The notes beneath the pieces were generated by a model. It saw nothing but the letters and a program-made list of their open reading frames with translations, searched no databases and was not told where the DNA came from. Positions 24,568-33,289 of a DNA stretch of 64,000 nucleotides are shown piece after piece (position 1 is the first letter of the stretch; every line of letters starts with the position of its first letter). This DNA comes from Granulicella sp. S156. Its GTDB lineage: Bacteria > Acidobacteriota > Terriglobia > Terriglobales > Acidobacteriaceae. The DNA lies in contig NZ_LMUH01000007.1 of assembly GCF_009766105.1 (NCBI RefSeq), forward strand, positions 191,999 through 255,998, read 5' to 3'. The position numbers and the translations under genes are program-made.

Positions 24568-27353
24568 CTTGCTATCGTGGCCACTCCAACCATCAGTACA
24601 CACGCTGCCAAAAGCGTGACAGGATCGCCAGGCTTTAATCCGAAGAGCTGATTTGCGATCAGACGCGATGCGAAGGCGGCTGCGGGAACGCCGACCAGGA
24701 GGCCACAAAGAACCAGCAACAACGACTCACGCAATACCATACCCGCGATTCGGCTACGTTCCGCACCGAGCGCCATGCGAATGCCTATCTCACTGGTTCT
24801 TCGAGTCACGGTGTAGGACATCAAGCCGTAGAGACCTATACACGCCAGCAACAGAGCCAGAAGCGCAAAGAAGCTCGACAGGCGTGAGGTAATGCGCTCC
24901 CGAAAGAGCGTTTGCTCGATCTGCTCGGTTTGAGTGCGCACATCGAAGAGAGGTAATTTGTTGTCGATGGCGGAGACGATGCCGCGCACAGGTTTGACGA
25001 GTTCGTTGGGGTCTATAGCAGATCGCAACTCGAAGTGCGCGCTGTTGCCGACGAGCGGCAGAAACATCATGGGCCGAACTTCACCGCGCAGGTCGCGATA
25101 TTTGGTGTCGCCGACGATGCCCACAATGAGAAATCCCGGTTGGGGTCCCTTCGCGGGTTCATCCTCCTGGGCGTCGCCAATGTGAAGCCCAAGAGGATTC
25201 CGGTTGGGGAAGAAACGGAGCGCGAAGGCTTGATTGATCATCACCGGCACAGGCGCAAGCTGTAGCGGGTGAGCGGAGACTGGAGCAGTTGGGCTAATGA
25301 GATTGGCAGAACTGGCGGAGCCTACAGGCAGTTTGCGAGCCGACTCTTCGGCTGCGGTGACGGCGGCATTGGTCGCGAAAGCTGAGGAAAAATCGGCAGA
25401 CGAAAATACGCGGCCTGAGAGCACGGGAATGTGCATGGTGGAGAAGAAGCCGGGACCGACTGCAAGAGAGTACGTATTGATATTCGATTTGGGCGCAGCG
25501 CCGTCCAGGTGGACGTCAAGGCCTGAAATACTTTGGCTCACTAAGGCATCCTCGGAGTAGCTTGCCGATACGACGCCGGGCAATGCAGCCAGGCGCTGCT
25601 GTACGTTGCGATAGAGCTCGACCGTCTGTGCATCCGTGTATCCCGCAATCTTTGGATTGAGGCCGAAGAGCAGAACGTTCTGCGTGTCGAAGCCTGGGTG
25701 CAGTTGGTGAAGATTGGTCAAGGTGCGGACCAGCAATCCCGCTCCGGCCAGTACAACAAGGGAGAGCGCGACCTGTACGATGACAAACGTGTCACCGAGA
25801 CGAATGCCTCGCCCACGCTGAGGTCCGCCGAGAGTGGAGGACGCACTCTCTTTGAGGAAAGGCGTCAGGTCTACTCGAGCGTCACGGAAGATGGGTGCAA
25901 GGCCCGAGAGAACTCCCGTGGCGAGAGTGACTGCAGTTGTGAAAGCCAACACACGCCAGTCCGGTGCGATAACAAAGGCGAAGGGCTGGGTAGTTCCCTG
26001 CGATAAGAGTTGAACGAGAGCGTGTACTCCCCAGATGGAAACCAACACGCCGGAGACACCGCCAGCCAACGACAGCACAACGCTTTCCGTGAGAAGTTGG
26101 CGTGCGATGCGAGCGCGGCTTGCGCCGAGCGCCTGGCGCGTTGCCATCTCCTTCTGCCTGCGCGCAGAGCGTGCGAGCATAAGGCCCGCGACATTTGCGC
26201 AGGCAACGAGCAGGACAAGGCCTACAGCCACCATGATCAGGTTCAGCATGGGTCCATACTCAACGCTCTCGCCGTTGAGGCCTTGCCGTGCGGGTAGAAG
26301 CCGGATAGCTGGACTATCCGCCGGAGAAGACAAGGGAGTGGCTCCATGGAGCACCTGATTGCGGAATATGTTCGATACCTCAACCTGGGCTTGGCCGATG
26401 GAGACCTCCGGCTTGAGCCTGCCAACCATGCTGACCCAGAAAATAGCGGGATCGGAGAGCCTGTCCCGGTCATTCCACCACTCGTTCCGCACACGGTCTA
26501 CGAGCGATAACGGCATGAAGAAGTCCTGGGTTTTGCCGGGGGTTAGATGTCTAAAGCGCGGGCCGACGACACCGACGATAGCGACTTGTGTGCTGTTTAC
26601 GCGGACAACACGGCCAACGACCGAGGGGTCCGCGCCAAAGGCGCGCTGCCAATAGCCGTAGTCCAGAACGATGACTGGAGGTGCAGAGGGCGAGTCATCG
26701 GAGAGACCGAGCTGCCGGCCAAGAATTGTCTTGATACCCAGGGTTGAGAAAAAATCGCCGGAGACATATTCGCCGTGCGCAATGACAGCGGAGCCCTCGC
26801 CCAGGAAGTTGACTTCAAGTGGACCTGCAAACGCCGCGACACTGGAGAAGGAGTTAGCCTGGGCCCTCACCGCACGAAAGAAAGGTACGGAGAGAGAACA
26901 GTCCGAACTGGTCGAGTCGCAATCACCGAAGTCGCTGTGACCGTGGAGTTTAAGTTGCTGACGGGACGTCCAGGTGAAGAGCACCAGTTGTTGCGGATTC
27001 TCAACCGGCAACGCACGGAACATTACGGCATCGATGACGCTAAAGATCGCAGTATTGGCGCCAATACCAAGCGCAAGAATCAGAACGATGGTCAGCGCAA
27101 ACCCTGGGAACCTTCGGAGCTGCCGCAGAGCATAACGAAAGTCCTGCAGGAAACGTTCGACCGGCCCCCAGCCCCATGCCTCGTGGGTCTGTTCTTTGAT
27201 CAGTGTCGTATTACCGAAGGCACGTCGAGCGGCGGAACGAGCCTCTTCCGGCGGCAGACCGCGTTCCTGTTGCTCTTCTTCTTCCAGCTCCAGATCGGAG
27301 AGAAGCTCTCGCTCGAGGTCGGCGCGTCTTTTCTTTATCTGCCACCATTTCAT
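24507..27353 (-). CDS. ADOP-type ABC transporter permease (MacB/FtsX-like)
   Basis: 948 residues, with two FtsX-type permease halves separated by MacB periplasmic core regions. An N-terminal extension (residues 1-70; ERELLSDLELEEEEQQERGL, then EEARSAARRAFGN) is diagnostic of the Acidobacteria-expanded ADOP (acidobacterial duplicated orphan permease) family. First helix: FALTIVLILALGIGANTAIF. First FtsX half about 360-480; second about 820-945, with RRTSEIGIRMALGAERSRI. No ATPase gene adjoins, as is usual for these orphans. Starts 1 base after the PadR stop codon, so the pair is an operon in which PadR probably controls the permease. Substrate unknown; MacB relatives move peptides or lipids. 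Confidence 0.93.
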   Translation of the reverse strand: MKWWQIKKRRADLERELLSDLELEEEEQQERGLPPEEARSAARRAFGNTTLIKEQTHEAWGWGPVERFLQDFRYALRQLRRFPGFALTIVLILALGIGANTAIFSVIDAVMFRALPVENPQQLVLFTWTSRQQLKLHGHSDFGDCDSTSSDCSLSVPFFRAVRAQANSFSSVAAFAGPLEVNFLGEGSAVIAHGEYVSGDFFSTLGIKTILGRQLGLSDDSPSAPPVIVLDYGYWQRAFGADPSVVGRVVRVNSTQVAIVGVVGPRFRHLTPGKTQDFFMPLSLVDRVRNEWWNDRDRLSDPAIFWVSMVGRLKPEVSIGQAQVEVSNIFRNQVLHGATPLSSPADSPAIRLLPARQGLNGESVEYGPMLNLIMVAVGLVLLVACANVAGLMLARSARRQKEMATRQALGASRARIARQLLTESVVLSLAGGVSGVLVSIWGVHALVQLLSQGTTQPFAFVIAPDWRVLAFTTAVTLATGVLSGLAPIFRDARVDLTPFLKESASSTLGGPQRGRGIRLGDTFVIVQVALSLVVLAGAGLLVRTLTNLHQLHPGFDTQNVLLFGLNPKIAGYTDAQTVELYRNVQQRLAALPGVVSASYSEDALVSQSISGLDVHLDGAAPKSNINTYSLAVGPGFFSTMHIPVLSGRVFSSADFSSAFATNAAVTAAEESARKLPVGSASSANLISPTAPVSAHPLQLAPVPVMINQAFALRFFPNRNPLGLHIGDAQEDEPAKGPQPGFLIVGIVGDTKYRDLRGEVRPMMFLPLVGNSAHFELRSAIDPNELVKPVRGIVSAIDNKLPLFDVRTQTEQIEQTLFRERITSRLSSFFALLALLLACIGLYGLMSYTVTRRTSEIGIRMALGAERSRIAGMVLRESLLLVLCGLLVGVPAAAFASRLIANQLFGLKPGDPVTLLAACVLMVGVATIASYLPARRAASVDPMQALRSE

Positions 27354-27354
27354 C

Positions 27355-27720
27355 TCAGCTCTCCTCAGCGGTGGGCCACATCACGCGCGCTACAGCTTCG
27401 GACATCTGCTTCCACTGCGACTCTTCGACGACCAACTGTTTCTTGCCTTTGTCCGTCAATCGGTAGTACTTGAATTCCCTGTTTCGGTCGGGAGCTGTCT
27501 CCCATTTGGCACTTACCCATCCTCTTTCCTCCAGACGATGCAATGCGGGATAGAGCGAACCGTGCTGCATCTGCAGGAAGTCGTTCGTGGTCCGCTGAAT
27601 ATGCTTTCCGATCTGGTGGCCATGGGCAGGACCATAAAGAAGCGTCCGTAAGATGAGCATGTCAAGCGTGCCCTGGAGAAGGCCTGTCCGTTGTTGTGCC
27701 GGTTTATCCATAGAAGACAA
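27355..27720 (-). CDS. PadR family transcriptional regulator
   Basis: 121 residues. Winged helix typical of PadR: LLQGTLDMLILRTLLYGPAH, then GHQIGKHIQ, LQMQHGSLYPALHRLEERGW and the wing NREFKYYRLTDKGKKQL. PadR plus ADOP permease is a recurrent pair in Acidobacteria; the PadR protein is thought to repress its own operon. The stop codon is one base from the permease ATG. Two in-frame starts (MSSMDK) are possible. Confidence 0.93.
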   Translation of the reverse strand: MSSMDKPAQQRTGLLQGTLDMLILRTLLYGPAHGHQIGKHIQRTTNDFLQMQHGSLYPALHRLEERGWVSAKWETAPDRNREFKYYRLTDKGKKQLVVEESQWKQMSEAVARVMWPTAEES

Positions 27721-27867
27721 TCTACCCTCAACTTGAGGCTGATGGTAGACATTCGACTATCGAATGTCAAGGGACGCAGGAAATTGGTAGTGTCTCCGTT
27801 TGATCTTGGTCCCGAGTGGGATTGTCAAAGGTTCTGGCTAGCAGAATGGAACTCTCGTGGCCCGAGC

Positions 27868-28386
27868 CTAGCGACTATGAGCGCGCACGAAACTTGCGGC
27901 CGGACGGCCTAACCACTGAGGAATCATCATCACTCTGGGAAAGCCAATCAATGGACCCGTTGCAAGGTTGGTGAGCATGCTCTCACTGAAGCCTGGCAGC
28001 TCATCGGCAACCTGCTTCCACTTCATTCCACGCTTGAGACGTTCCGCGTCGAGTGCAGCGTGCATGGCTCGCGTGTCGAAGCGAAGGATACGAGCCGGTC
28101 CGGGCTCAGGCAGGAGTTCGCTCGGCTGCGAAGGAGTGTCGATTTCAGACAGGAAGCTCTCGGGTGCCCGGCCCATCCATCTGAGAATCTGAAGTACGAC
28201 CGCACTCGTTACAGAACGTTTGTCCTGCATCCCCCTCACCGTGGAGAGGCTGATTGGGATGGAGGGCGTACCTTCAAAAGGTTTGTTGATCTCGGACACT
28301 AATGCGGCCCAGCTTAACTCCTGAGCACGCCGCGCAGCATCCAAAGCTGCATACAGTCCTTGCATGTCAAAGTTGCGGAGCGGCAT
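27868..28386 (-). CDS. Protein with two tandem XRE-like helix-turn-helix domains
   Basis: 172 residues from ATG 28384-28386; a GTG two codons upstream is also possible. The protein is an internal duplication. Repeat 1 has FDMQGLYAALDAARRAQELS then STVRGMQDKRSVTSAVVLQI and LRWMGRAPESFL. Repeat 2 has FDTRAMHAALDAERLKRGMK, SMLTNLATGPLIGFPRVMMI and PQWLGRPAASFV. Each resembles an XRE-type HTH of about 65 residues. A Pro-rich linker joins them. I infer a DNA-binding protein able to grip a direct repeat as a monomer. The neighbouring PadR/ADOP operon is on the same strand 148 bases away. Confidence 0.65.
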   Translation of the reverse strand: MPLRNFDMQGLYAALDAARRAQELSWAALVSEINKPFEGTPSIPISLSTVRGMQDKRSVTSAVVLQILRWMGRAPESFLSEIDTPSQPSELLPEPGPARILRFDTRAMHAALDAERLKRGMKWKQVADELPGFSESMLTNLATGPLIGFPRVMMIPQWLGRPAASFVRAHSR

Positions 28387-28577
28387 CTTCACCCACCAAT
28401 CCTAGTGCAGACATGTTATGAAAACCGGGGTAGAAGTTCAAACTGAGATACTACCCATTTTTCGCTATTCGAATCTATGGCTCGTTATAATCTTCGCGGA
28501 CTAAAATCTATTGATTCTTAATGGTCCAAGTCGCGCGCCACCTGGCGAAGATCAAGCTATAGAGGCCCAGGCAAGAT

Positions 28578-29615
28578 ATGTTTACGCAACGCCGTCTATC
28601 CATAGTTCTATTTTTTCTCTTTTGCGGAATCTACGCTGACGCCCTCTTTGCTCAACAGAACACATCGCTGTCTGACGACCCGAAACTGTTACGCCGCCCG
28701 GACTCGTTACAAATCATGCTTGATGTAGTCGCCGCTAATGCCGACGGTCCGGTCAATAATCTGGCACAGCAGAATTTCACGGTTCTTATCGACAAAAAGC
28801 CAGTTCCGATCTCCGACTTTCATTCCGTAACGCTCCAGACCGAACAGGCGGAGCCGGTAGAGATAGTGCTTGTAGTCGACGAGGTTAACACCCCTTTCGC
28901 TAGCTTGAACTATGCGCGAGGCCAGATTCGGCGCTTCCTGGAACAAAATGCCGGTAAGCTCAAACATCCCGTGCGGTTGGCATTCTTGTCCCGGAGCGGA
29001 TGCGAGATTCAGGCAGATTCCTCCAGCGATGGCAACGCAGTACTTGCAGCCTTCGATCAACACGCACCCGGCCTCCAGACCATTCACAGCTCATCGGTCC
29101 ATCTCACCCTGGTCTCGCTACGAAAGATCGCCGCTGAAGAGGCGAAGAGACCTGGCAGAAAGCTGGTGGTCTGGATCGGCTCTGGATGGCCCATATCCGC
29201 TGACGTTGGTGGCGTTGAAATATCCGCCAAGGAGCGCCATCGCGTCTTTGAGGGGATCATCTTTATCTCCACGGCTTTGCGGCAGGCGCGCATCACGCTG
29301 TACTGCGTCAGCGCCGGGGGCGCCGATTCCAGTGGAACGCACTATGAAGCTTTTCTAAAGCCCGTTACTACCGTGGGCGATACCGAGGAAGGGAATGTGA
29401 ACATGCAGGTGCTGGCGGTGCAGAGTGGAGGGCTTGTCTTGAAGGCCTCGAACGATGTCTCTGCCATGCTTGAGCAATGTATGGCAGACGCTGACTCTTT
29501 TTATACTTTGACGATCATGGCACCACTCACTGGCCCCGAGAAGTTTCACAAGATCGAAGTCAAGACGAATACCTCGGGGACGCAGGTACGGACCCGTTAC
29601 GGGTATTACGGTTAA
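28578..29615 (+). CDS. VWFA-related acidobacterial domain protein
   Basis: 345 residues, signal peptide at residues 1-26 (LSIVLFFLFCGIYADALFA). It resembles the TIGR03436 family: an N-terminal beta region (LQIMLDVVAANADGPVNNLA, FTVLIDKKPVPISDFHSV) followed by a von Willebrand A-like fold (VEIVLVVDEVNTPF, KLVVWIGSGWPIS, ITLYCVSAGG) and a C-terminal beta region. The usual DxSxS MIDAS triad is not evident; VDEVNT stands in its place. Members are exported and abundant in Acidobacteria, with unknown function. It is a single gene, with AT-rich sequence upstream. Confidence 0.85.
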   Translation: MFTQRRLSIVLFFLFCGIYADALFAQQNTSLSDDPKLLRRPDSLQIMLDVVAANADGPVNNLAQQNFTVLIDKKPVPISDFHSVTLQTEQAEPVEIVLVVDEVNTPFASLNYARGQIRRFLEQNAGKLKHPVRLAFLSRSGCEIQADSSSDGNAVLAAFDQHAPGLQTIHSSSVHLTLVSLRKIAAEEAKRPGRKLVVWIGSGWPISADVGGVEISAKERHRVFEGIIFISTALRQARITLYCVSAGGADSSGTHYEAFLKPVTTVGDTEEGNVNMQVLAVQSGGLVLKASNDVSAMLEQCMADADSFYTLTIMAPLTGPEKFHKIEVKTNTSGTQVRTRYGYYG

Positions 29616-29741
29616 GGGTGATGTCTTGATAGCGTGCTTGTTTCGCCGTCACCAAAGAAGACAATTCAGTCGTTGCGCCCTTCGGGCTTCACTCCGGCCT
29701 GCGGCAGAGAGGTGTGGTTTGGGGGGGATGCGGCCTTTTAC

Positions 29742-29761
29742 GGCAGGGTTGAAACCCTGCC
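29742..29761. repeat. GGCAGGGT-TGAA-ACCCTGCC hairpin in the gap before BlaI
   Basis: An 8-bp perfect stem closes a TGAA loop. It is one of several such hairpins in the window. The surrounding gap 29616-29895 has no ORF with support and contains only further short GC-rich dyads; the last 70 bases are the BlaI promoter region. Confidence 0.6.
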
Positions 29762-29895
29762 CTTCCGTTCCGTGCCTCAACAATTTGTTTGTACGGTTCG
29801 ACCTGCCGCCAAGAGCAGTTTGATCACAAACTTCAGGACAACACAGTCTCTGCAGCCACGCTGCAGAAGCGACGTGCAGCCGCCACCAAAATTAT

Positions 29896-29956
29896 CTCCT
29901 ATACATATAGTTGACAAAAACAGAATTCGCGAGATAGTCTCCTATGCGTATAGGAG
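29896..29956 (+). promoter_or_regulatory. Promoter and two operator dyads of the BlaI-M56 operon
   Basis: TTGACA (29911-29916) is a perfect -35 box; GATAGT (29933-29938) is a plausible -10 box at 16 bases. The upstream dyad CTATA-CA-TATAG (29899-29910) abuts the -35 box, and a second dyad CTCCTAT-GCGT-ATAGGAG (29939-29956) covers the region just after the -10 box and the ribosome site. Both contain CTCCTAT. This matches how BlaI/MecI dimers block their own promoters. Confidence 0.7.
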
Positions 29957-29965
29957 GAGTTGTCA

Positions 29966-30361
29966 ATGCCTAAACCTGTTAAGGTCCTGACGCCGCTGGA
30001 GCGGCGAATCATGCGCGTGCTCTGGGAGGATGGCGCGGGGAATGTCCAGAAGGTTCTGCAGGGACTGGAGGGGGAGCCTCCACTTGCCTACACGACCATA
30101 CAGACGACGCTGAATGTCCTGCATCGCAAAGGAAGAGTGAAGAGGAAGCTCGTTGGGCGGGCTTATGAGTACAGTGCCGCCGTCTCTCAGGAGGCAGCCG
30201 ACTCCCACGCGATCAAGGACGTTCTGCGCAAGGTATTTCAGGGGTCAGTGGATGACCTCCTCCTTTCTCTGGTGAAGTCCAAACACCTCAACGCGCAAAA
30301 ACTTGCTGAACTACAGGCGAAGCTGGAAGCCGCCGGGGACGCCGAGGAGGAAGCGAAATGA
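29966..30361 (+). CDS. BlaI/MecI/CopY family repressor
   Basis: 131 residues from ATG 29966, with GGAGG 8 bases upstream (an in-frame TTG lies 6 bases before). Winged-helix BlaI domain: LTPLERRIMRVLWEDGAGNV, LAYTTIQTTLNVLHRKGRVK, GRAYEYSAA. In the family, a dimer represses an operon that includes itself until a partner M56 metallopeptidase leads to its cleavage. The next gene, the M56 peptidase, overlaps the stop codon by ATGA, so both are translated together. No beta-lactamase lies in the same operon. Confidence 0.92.
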   Translation: MPKPVKVLTPLERRIMRVLWEDGAGNVQKVLQGLEGEPPLAYTTIQTTLNVLHRKGRVKRKLVGRAYEYSAAVSQEAADSHAIKDVLRKVFQGSVDDLLLSLVKSKHLNAQKLAELQAKLEAAGDAEEEAK

Positions 30362-31746
30362 GCACGATTCGAGAGCTTGTATTCGACTGGCTGTTCAATG
30401 CGTCGGTGCAGATTGGAGTGTTTGCGATTTTGGCGCTGGTACTCTCACCCTTCATCGCGAAAGCCAAAGCGAAGTATCAACATTACTTTTATCTCGCCAT
30501 ATTCGCCCTCTGTATGGCTGCACCTGCTTGCAATACCTTCTGGCAAACCCGTCCGAGTGTGGTCGTAAAGAGATCTCAGCAGCAGCTGATACAGGGGACG
30601 GAGGCCCCTGCCCATCCCTTCTGGATCTGGAACGGGCACTCCCAGGTGCACGAACCGACCCTCCTGGTTCCAGGTGCGAAGACTGCGCTCCTTGTTATCT
30701 GGCAGGTGCTTTTTCTTTATCAGTTGATCCAATTTGGCCGCGGCATCTATCGAGTTCATCGCCTGCGCAGGAACGCTTCGTTGATCTCTCTCGGCCAAAT
30801 AGGAATGGCTGATTCCGGAATGACTGGCTTAGGGATCGAGCCTCCGCAGCGTGTTGCCCTTCTTCAATCGACAGCCATTGACGATCCGGTCACGGTTGGC
30901 GTGTTTCATCCCGCGATCATTTTGCCCAGCAAAGTGATCCCAGCTCTTGACGGGCAGGATCTCACGGCGATCCTTGCGCACGAATACGGACACATTCGCA
31001 GGAAAGACTTTCTGGTGCTCCTTTTGTGTCAGTTGATCACGCTGCCTGTGGCCTGGCACCCCGGCATTCGGTACCTGATGTCGAAGATTTCGCAGACGCG
31101 TGAACTTGCCTGCGATGAGTACGCCGCGGTTCGCCTTGGACAGCGAATCGTATATGCCCGCACACTCTTACGCCTGGCGTCATTGTGCTTGCAACTACCT
31201 CGTAGCAACGCAGTGGGGCTAGGTATTTTCGATGGTGACAACCTGGAGGATCGAATCATGATGCTGACTGAGAAGAGAACTTCGCTATCCCGCGCCGGTC
31301 TGATTGGACTGGCTTTGGCAACAAGCTTTCTATTTGGCTCGAGCACGGTACTCGCGCGCGCAGTGAGCCTGCAAGAAGCTTCTGCATCCACCAATAACGC
31401 GAAGATCTTCGCCGGAACCTGGCACTGGATGTTCCAGGGGCGAAGTTTCTCCACGATGGTTCTGGTTCAGAATGGCTCAGTGATCACCGGAACACTTACT
31501 TCATCGAGGATTGCGCTGGACGATGATGGAGAACTGAGCATGGCGGACCCCGGCGAAGACACCACGCCCTCACCGATTACAACGAAGCTGGAGGGCAATG
31601 TGCTACGCGTCACACTTGGGGATGGGGGTGGGGACCATCCCTTCGGGTTCCTTGTAACCCTGAAGGACGCTACCCATGCGGAGATACTTCCTATCGCCCC
31701 CCCAGCAAAAAATATGAAGCCAATACAGGCTGTGAGGGTTAACTAG
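30358..31746 (+). CDS. M56 family (BlaR1-like) membrane metallopeptidase
   Basis: 462 residues. Membrane helices near residues 20-40, 41-60, 105-125 and 312-335 surround the zinc site H208-E-Y-G-H212 in AILAHEYGHIRRKD, with the third-ligand Glu in TRELACDEYAAVRLG. This is the BlaR1/MecR1-type gluzincin that inactivates the BlaI repressor. After the last helix, residues 340-462 form a beta-rich domain (FAGTWHWMFQGRSFSTMVLV) in place of a penicillin-binding sensor; it is not a transpeptidase-like domain, so the signal is probably not a beta-lactam. Overlaps the BlaI gene by 4 bases. Confidence 0.88.
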   Translation: MSTIRELVFDWLFNASVQIGVFAILALVLSPFIAKAKAKYQHYFYLAIFALCMAAPACNTFWQTRPSVVVKRSQQQLIQGTEAPAHPFWIWNGHSQVHEPTLLVPGAKTALLVIWQVLFLYQLIQFGRGIYRVHRLRRNASLISLGQIGMADSGMTGLGIEPPQRVALLQSTAIDDPVTVGVFHPAIILPSKVIPALDGQDLTAILAHEYGHIRRKDFLVLLLCQLITLPVAWHPGIRYLMSKISQTRELACDEYAAVRLGQRIVYARTLLRLASLCLQLPRSNAVGLGIFDGDNLEDRIMMLTEKRTSLSRAGLIGLALATSFLFGSSTVLARAVSLQEASASTNNAKIFAGTWHWMFQGRSFSTMVLVQNGSVITGTLTSSRIALDDDGELSMADPGEDTTPSPITTKLEGNVLRVTLGDGGGDHPFGFLVTLKDATHAEILPIAPPAKNMKPIQAVRVN

Positions 31747-31766
31747 AAGCCACCTAACCTGCGAAG

Positions 31767-31795
31767 GGGCCCTTGGCCCTAAAGATCAAGGGCCC
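31767..31795 (+). terminator. Terminator hairpin after the BlaI-M56 operon
   Basis: GGGCCCTTG (31767-31775) and CAAGGGCCC (31787-31795) pair perfectly, starting 20 bases after the M56 stop codon. A looser T-rich stretch follows about 15 bases later. Confidence 0.65.
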
Positions 31796-31887
31796 GTTCA
31801 CATCCAGCGATTTTCTTTTCATCTTCCCCAAGTGAATGGCGTTGGCATTGGCCTCGGGCTTTTTTGCGTGCATTGGCAAACAGCCCG

Positions 31888-31974
31888 GGGCTAAAGCCCA
31901 GTTCTTGCGTGGCTTTATTCCGTAGCCTAAAGGCTACGGCTCCCTCCGTCTCCCTGACGCTGAAGCGTCAGGGA
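31888..31974. repeat. Three consecutive T(A/G)AA-loop hairpins
   Basis: GGGC-TAAA-GCCC (31888-31899), CCGTAGCC-TAAA-GGCTACGG (31920-31939) and TCCCTGACGC-TGAA-GCGTCAGGGA (31951-31974). Stem sequences are unrelated, but the loops follow one pattern. They lie in the 344-base gap 31747-32090 between the convergent M56 and GH18 genes, where no ORF is supported. Confidence 0.7.
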
Positions 31975-32044
31975 ACGCGCTTCGCACTGTAGTGAACGGG
32001 CCATCATTATTCAATGAGCTAACGACCCAGGACCCTAGACGTTG

Positions 32045-32077
32045 AGAAGGGAGGCGAACGTGAGTTCCCTCCCTTCT
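32045..32077 (-). terminator. Terminator hairpin after the GH18 gene
   Basis: AGAAGGGAGG (32045-32054) pairs with CCTCCCTTCT (32068-32077). Inside, GAAC/GTTC extends the stem beyond a single bulged C. It begins 14 bases past the GH18 stop codon on the minus strand. Confidence 0.65.
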
Positions 32078-32090
32078 GCAGTCACAGCGA

Positions 32091-33152
32091 TCATCGCTTG
32101 GTGGGAATGGCTGCCCAAATTGTTGGGTCCTCTTCACCAAGCACCCAGGAGCAAACGCCTTGAATCCCTGACTGCTTCGCCAGATCGTAGCGATCCATGA
32201 ACGCTCGCTTGTCGGTATAGAAGACCCACTCGCGCATCTGGTCGCGGTTGAAATAGAACCATGGCGTGTGCTCTTCCTCGTCCCACTGCGTCTTGCCGCC
32301 GTAGGTATCGCGCAGGTAGATGGCGTTGGGTTCGGAGATATATTCTGCTGTCGGGTTCGGTGTCTTCTCTGCCTTATTCAAGCCAGGATCGCCCGTGTAC
32401 CAGTGGTATCCATAGACGGCAATTCCAAGCGACAGTTTTTCTTTGGGCACGACCTTTAGCGCGTAGTCCAGATTCTGCTTCGTCCATACCCATCCGCCCA
32501 CGGGTCCGGGCATGGTCCAGTGGGTGTTCTGGTCGTAGGTCATCAGGCAGATCAGATCCACCGATTCACTCAGTGCCTTCAGGTCGAATGCGCCTCTCCA
32601 CTCCTGAAAGATCCACTTTCCAAAGGCTGTCTCGCCTGCGTGTCCCGGTGCGTTGGGCACAACATCGATCTGTACCTGTAGATGTTCTCTATGCAATACG
32701 TCGGACGTTTTCTTTACCAGTGCCGATAGGCCATCGCGGTCGGTCCACATGACATCTTCAATATCCAGGTTGACGCCGTCGTACCCATTCTCTTTACACT
32801 CGCGCACGAAGGCCTGGTTCATCTCATCCTGCGCCTTCTGGTCTCCGATGAGAGTGTGAATCTTCTCGTGGTTGAAGAGCGCAAACAACGGGATGATCGT
32901 CAGGTGCGCGTCATGCGCGGCCTTGAGGACCGTGGGTTGAGGCTCACCTGTCACCATGCCCGCTTCATCGAACTGATACCACGTGGGAGAGATGATATCG
33001 ATCTTGTCTTTGTGCTGCAGAAACGAGTTCACCGATGCGGCGCCATTGCCCATCCAGAACTCGACCTTTTGTGCCTGCGCTACTATACCGCCAAACAGCG
33101 TGGCCGCTGCCACAATCGACACTGAAACAAATCTCGTCATCTCAATCCTCAT
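32091..33152 (-). CDS. Glycoside hydrolase family 18 protein
   Basis: 353 residues with a signal peptide (VSVSIVAAATLFGGIVAQA). The catalytic motif is Y124-DGVNLDIE: Asp125, Asn128, Asp130 and the acid Glu132, matching the GH18 DxxDxDxE with Asn at the second position as in many bacterial members. CLMTYDQN (substrate Tyr/Asp) and the C-terminal GVCSWVLGEEDP close the TIM barrel. Such enzymes split chitin, peptidoglycan-type or other N-acetylglucosamine glycans; members with this layout are often spore-coat-like or cell-wall hydrolases. ATG at residue 5 (33138-33140), preceded by GAGG, may be the true start. Confidence 0.88.
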   Translation of the reverse strand: MRIEMTRFVSVSIVAAATLFGGIVAQAQKVEFWMGNGAASVNSFLQHKDKIDIISPTWYQFDEAGMVTGEPQPTVLKAAHDAHLTIIPLFALFNHEKIHTLIGDQKAQDEMNQAFVRECKENGYDGVNLDIEDVMWTDRDGLSALVKKTSDVLHREHLQVQIDVVPNAPGHAGETAFGKWIFQEWRGAFDLKALSESVDLICLMTYDQNTHWTMPGPVGGWVWTKQNLDYALKVVPKEKLSLGIAVYGYHWYTGDPGLNKAEKTPNPTAEYISEPNAIYLRDTYGGKTQWDEEEHTPWFYFNRDQMREWVFYTDKRAFMDRYDLAKQSGIQGVCSWVLGEEDPTIWAAIPTKR

Positions 33153-33170
33153 CTTTGAATCTTTATAGAA

Positions 33171-33196
33171 AAGGCCGGAAATTCTTCTCCGGCCTT
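33171..33196 (-). terminator. Intrinsic terminator of the MEKHLA gene
   Basis: Read on the minus strand, AAGGCCGG pairs with CCGGCCTT and is followed by TTCTATAAAG. It lies about 90 bases past the MEKHLA gene stop codon and just before the GH18 start. Confidence 0.65.
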
Positions 33197-33289
33197 CCTG
33201 CTACTGTTGCGCTTCACAGATTCAAATTGTAGCGTCCGGAACGATAGGACATGCGAAGAAGTTACGCAACAAAGGACTTCAACTCCTCC

